NCBI GenBank assembly: GCA_946543495.1
Contig: CAMNLS010000082.1
Span: forward strand, 1 to 6,206
Direction of reading: 5' to 3'
Source: an uncultured Selenomonadales bacterium
Lineage (GTDB): Bacteria > Bacillota > Negativicutes > Selenomonadales > Selenomonadaceae
Length of the DNA stretch: 6,206 nt
Shown here: positions 4,955-6,206 of the stretch, in pieces
Numbering within the stretch: position 1 is the first letter of the stretch
Layout: the number at the start of each line of letters is the position of its first letter
Notes under the pieces: model-generated
Databases searched by the model: none
What the model saw: the letters and a program-made list of their open reading frames with translations, nothing else
What the model was told of the DNA's origin: nothing
Position numbers and translations under genes: made by a program

Positions 4955-6206
4955 TCACAACGTCTGCTGATAAATTTTCCCGTCGAAATTATCTTTGAAG
5001 TCGTCTTCGTATCCGACGGCGTATTCAATCTGATTCGGCGCGACTTTGCGAATGTAAATGCCAATGTCCTCATCGTCGCTGGTGTCTTCGTCGTCAAGTA
5101 TGCAATGAATCATCTTAACCTGCGCGGCGGGCAAGTCGCCTTTCAAAGCACGCGGCTCCGTCGTGTAATAAAGTTCAAATTCTGGCTCATCGGCGAACGT
5201 GAAGTAAGTCCACGCACCATAGCCGACTTCGCGCCCGATTATCACAGTGAATGTATTGCCGTCATTGCCCGCGTCACCGAGGAAGTACGGGAAAATCATT
5301 TCGTCGTTAGCGTCGACGTTGCGATTGATAATCTTAATGTCCTTGCCGCCGCGTCGACAGCGAATCAGTCCGAACGCTACACCCGTCTTGCCTGTGCGTT
5401 GCCTGTCCAGCTCCATGACATCTATTGCGGGCGCAGTCTTTTTATCGTCGGCAATAATTTCCTTAGCCTTCGTAATGAAATCATTCGTAGCAAAATAGAA
5501 ACTAGCAATCTTGCCGTCACGTTGTGGCGAGTCAGGTAACTTCGCGACGCTAATCATGTCATCCGCTTGGTCGGTGAGACGCTTTGCTTCTTTGGCAAGA
5601 TTTTTATCGTAATAGTCGATTGCTTCGGTTAGCTCTGATAAATGGTCGGCAAGCGGCTTCAAGTCGTCAAGGAATGTTTTATTGTAGGAGGAAATCTTAT
5701 TCACGTCTTCGGCAATATTATCAATTAGTGCAAGGAGCGTTTCATCACTGGCGGGCGTCTCGAAACCGAGCGGCATGTGCAAAATAAATTCGCCGTCCTC
5801 GCTGGCAATGAACTCGTCGAAAATTTTCTTAACCAACGGCGAACGGCACGAATTGCCCGCAAGGAAAATGTGTATCGGCGAAACGTCTTTGCCCTCGAAG
5901 GCACTTCTAAGCGACTGGAAGAAGTTCACGACGCCTTCACGTATCCGCCGCTCAATCAGCCTGTCTAACTTCTCCGCGTCAATCTTCAACGTGACGGACA
6001 CTGACTCTTTAGCGAATAGCTTTAATGGCAAGGCGTCTTCCGTCAACTTACTGCGGTCGGTGTTCTCCCAAATCGGACGCAATGCCTCGGCAAGTATCCG
6101 ATTGTTCATGTGCGCCGCTGAATCTTTCGTGCGACTAACTAAAGTCTCTGCACCCGCGAAGAATTTACAGCCTGCCGGCAATGCAAACGGAATTTTCTTA
6201 TCGCGC
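4955..6206 (-). CDS. Hsp70/DnaK-like actin-fold protein, C-terminal part (5' end outside window)
   Basis: The frame is open to the right edge, so the N-terminus is missing. The in-frame TTG at 6181 is not a credible start. Residues here count from the edge; 416 are visible. About 74-123 resembles the end of the Hsp70 nucleotide-binding domain. A helix-rich KIDAEKLDRLIERRI block leads to IHIFLAGNSCRSPLVKKIF, the counterpart of the DnaK 'ILVGGSTRIPxVQ' adenosine motif. GKTGVAFGLIRC (272-283) looks like the closing 'AVAxGA' helix. Between them lies about 150 residues, largely helical and charged (about 156-253), where DnaK has only a few tens. After 283 comes a beta-rich domain with an acidic stretch (LDDEDTSDDED at 370-380), in place of a recognisable DnaK substrate-binding domain. 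The family is probably 'Hsp70-like molecular chaperones' of unknown client. The first phosphate loop is not visible, so ATPase competence cannot be judged. lepB follows after 72 nt. Confidence 0.7.
   Translation of the reverse strand, partial: RDKKIPFALPAGCKFFAGAETLVSRTKDSAAHMNNRILAEALRPIWENTDRSKLTEDALPLKLFAKESVSVTLKIDAEKLDRLIERRIREGVVNFFQSLRSAFEGKDVSPIHIFLAGNSCRSPLVKKIFDEFIASEDGEFILHMPLGFETPASDETLLALIDNIAEDVNKISSYNKTFLDDLKPLADHLSELTEAIDYYDKNLAKEAKRLTDQADDMISVAKLPDSPQRDGKIASFYFATNDFITKAKEIIADDKKTAPAIDVMELDRQRTGKTGVAFGLIRCRRGGKDIKIINRNVDANDEMIFPYFLGDAGNDGNTFTVIIGREVGYGAWTYFTFADEPEFELYYTTEPRALKGDLPAAQVKMIHCILDDEDTSDDEDIGIYIRKVAPNQIEYAVGYEDDFKDNFDGKIYQQTL

Noticed and set aside
4882..5097. Minus-strand 71-codon frame overlapping the end of the Hsp70-like gene and the gap before lepB
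   Set aside because: Out of frame with the clear Hsp70-like sequence, basic Thr/Ser/Lys-rich translation without structure, and no ribosome binding site; probably a shadow.

Overview
The window shows one continuous, minus-strand-only gene block. The flanking genes at both edges run off the window. No rRNA, tRNA, CRISPR array, transposase or integrase is visible. The proteins have a Firmicutes character: a class I PyrC, a stand-alone PyrB, a single-spanning LepB of about 174 aa, a short-form SAH hydrolase and strong AGGAGG-type ribosome binding sites. My best guess is a member of the Negativicutes (Selenomonas-like anaerobes) or a relative. This is inferred from protein flavour only and was not tested by any search.

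Layout in the direction of transcription, from high to low coordinates. (1) 6206-4955: the C-terminal part of an Hsp70/DnaK-like actin-fold protein with a long helical segment inside its nucleotide-binding domain. (2) 4882-4358: lepB, signal peptidase I. (3) 4361-4263: an easily missed 32-aa hydrophobic small protein whose start overlaps the lepB stop. (4) 4261-4224: an AT-rich, nearly perfect palindrome directly in front of pyrB. (5) About 4210-3281: pyrB, aspartate carbamoyltransferase. (6) 3284-3006: a 92-aa protein of unknown function between the two pyrimidine genes. (7) 3009-1696: pyrC, dihydroorotase. (8) 1685-1662: a small intrinsic-terminator-like hairpin. (9) 1643-405: ahcY, S-adenosylhomocysteine hydrolase. 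(10) 408-67: a BrnT-family toxin. (11) 131 to the left edge: the start of its BrnA-type antitoxin.

The block is extremely compact. Four gene junctions are ATGA stop/start overlaps (lepB/small ORF, pyrB/92-aa protein, 92-aa protein/pyrC, ahcY/brnT), and the antitoxin start lies 65 nt inside the toxin ORF. PyrB and PyrC catalyse consecutive steps of de novo UMP synthesis (carbamoyl aspartate, then dihydroorotate). AhcY removes S-adenosylhomocysteine left by methyltransferases. LepB cleaves signal peptides at the membrane.

The points most worth following up are the toxin-antitoxin pair joined to the 3' end of ahcY, the two small uncharacterised proteins translationally linked to pyrimidine and secretion genes, the palindrome ahead of pyrB, and the unusual Hsp70-like protein. 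I see no clear evidence of a completely new multi-gene defence system. No gene-free stretch exceeds about 100 bases.
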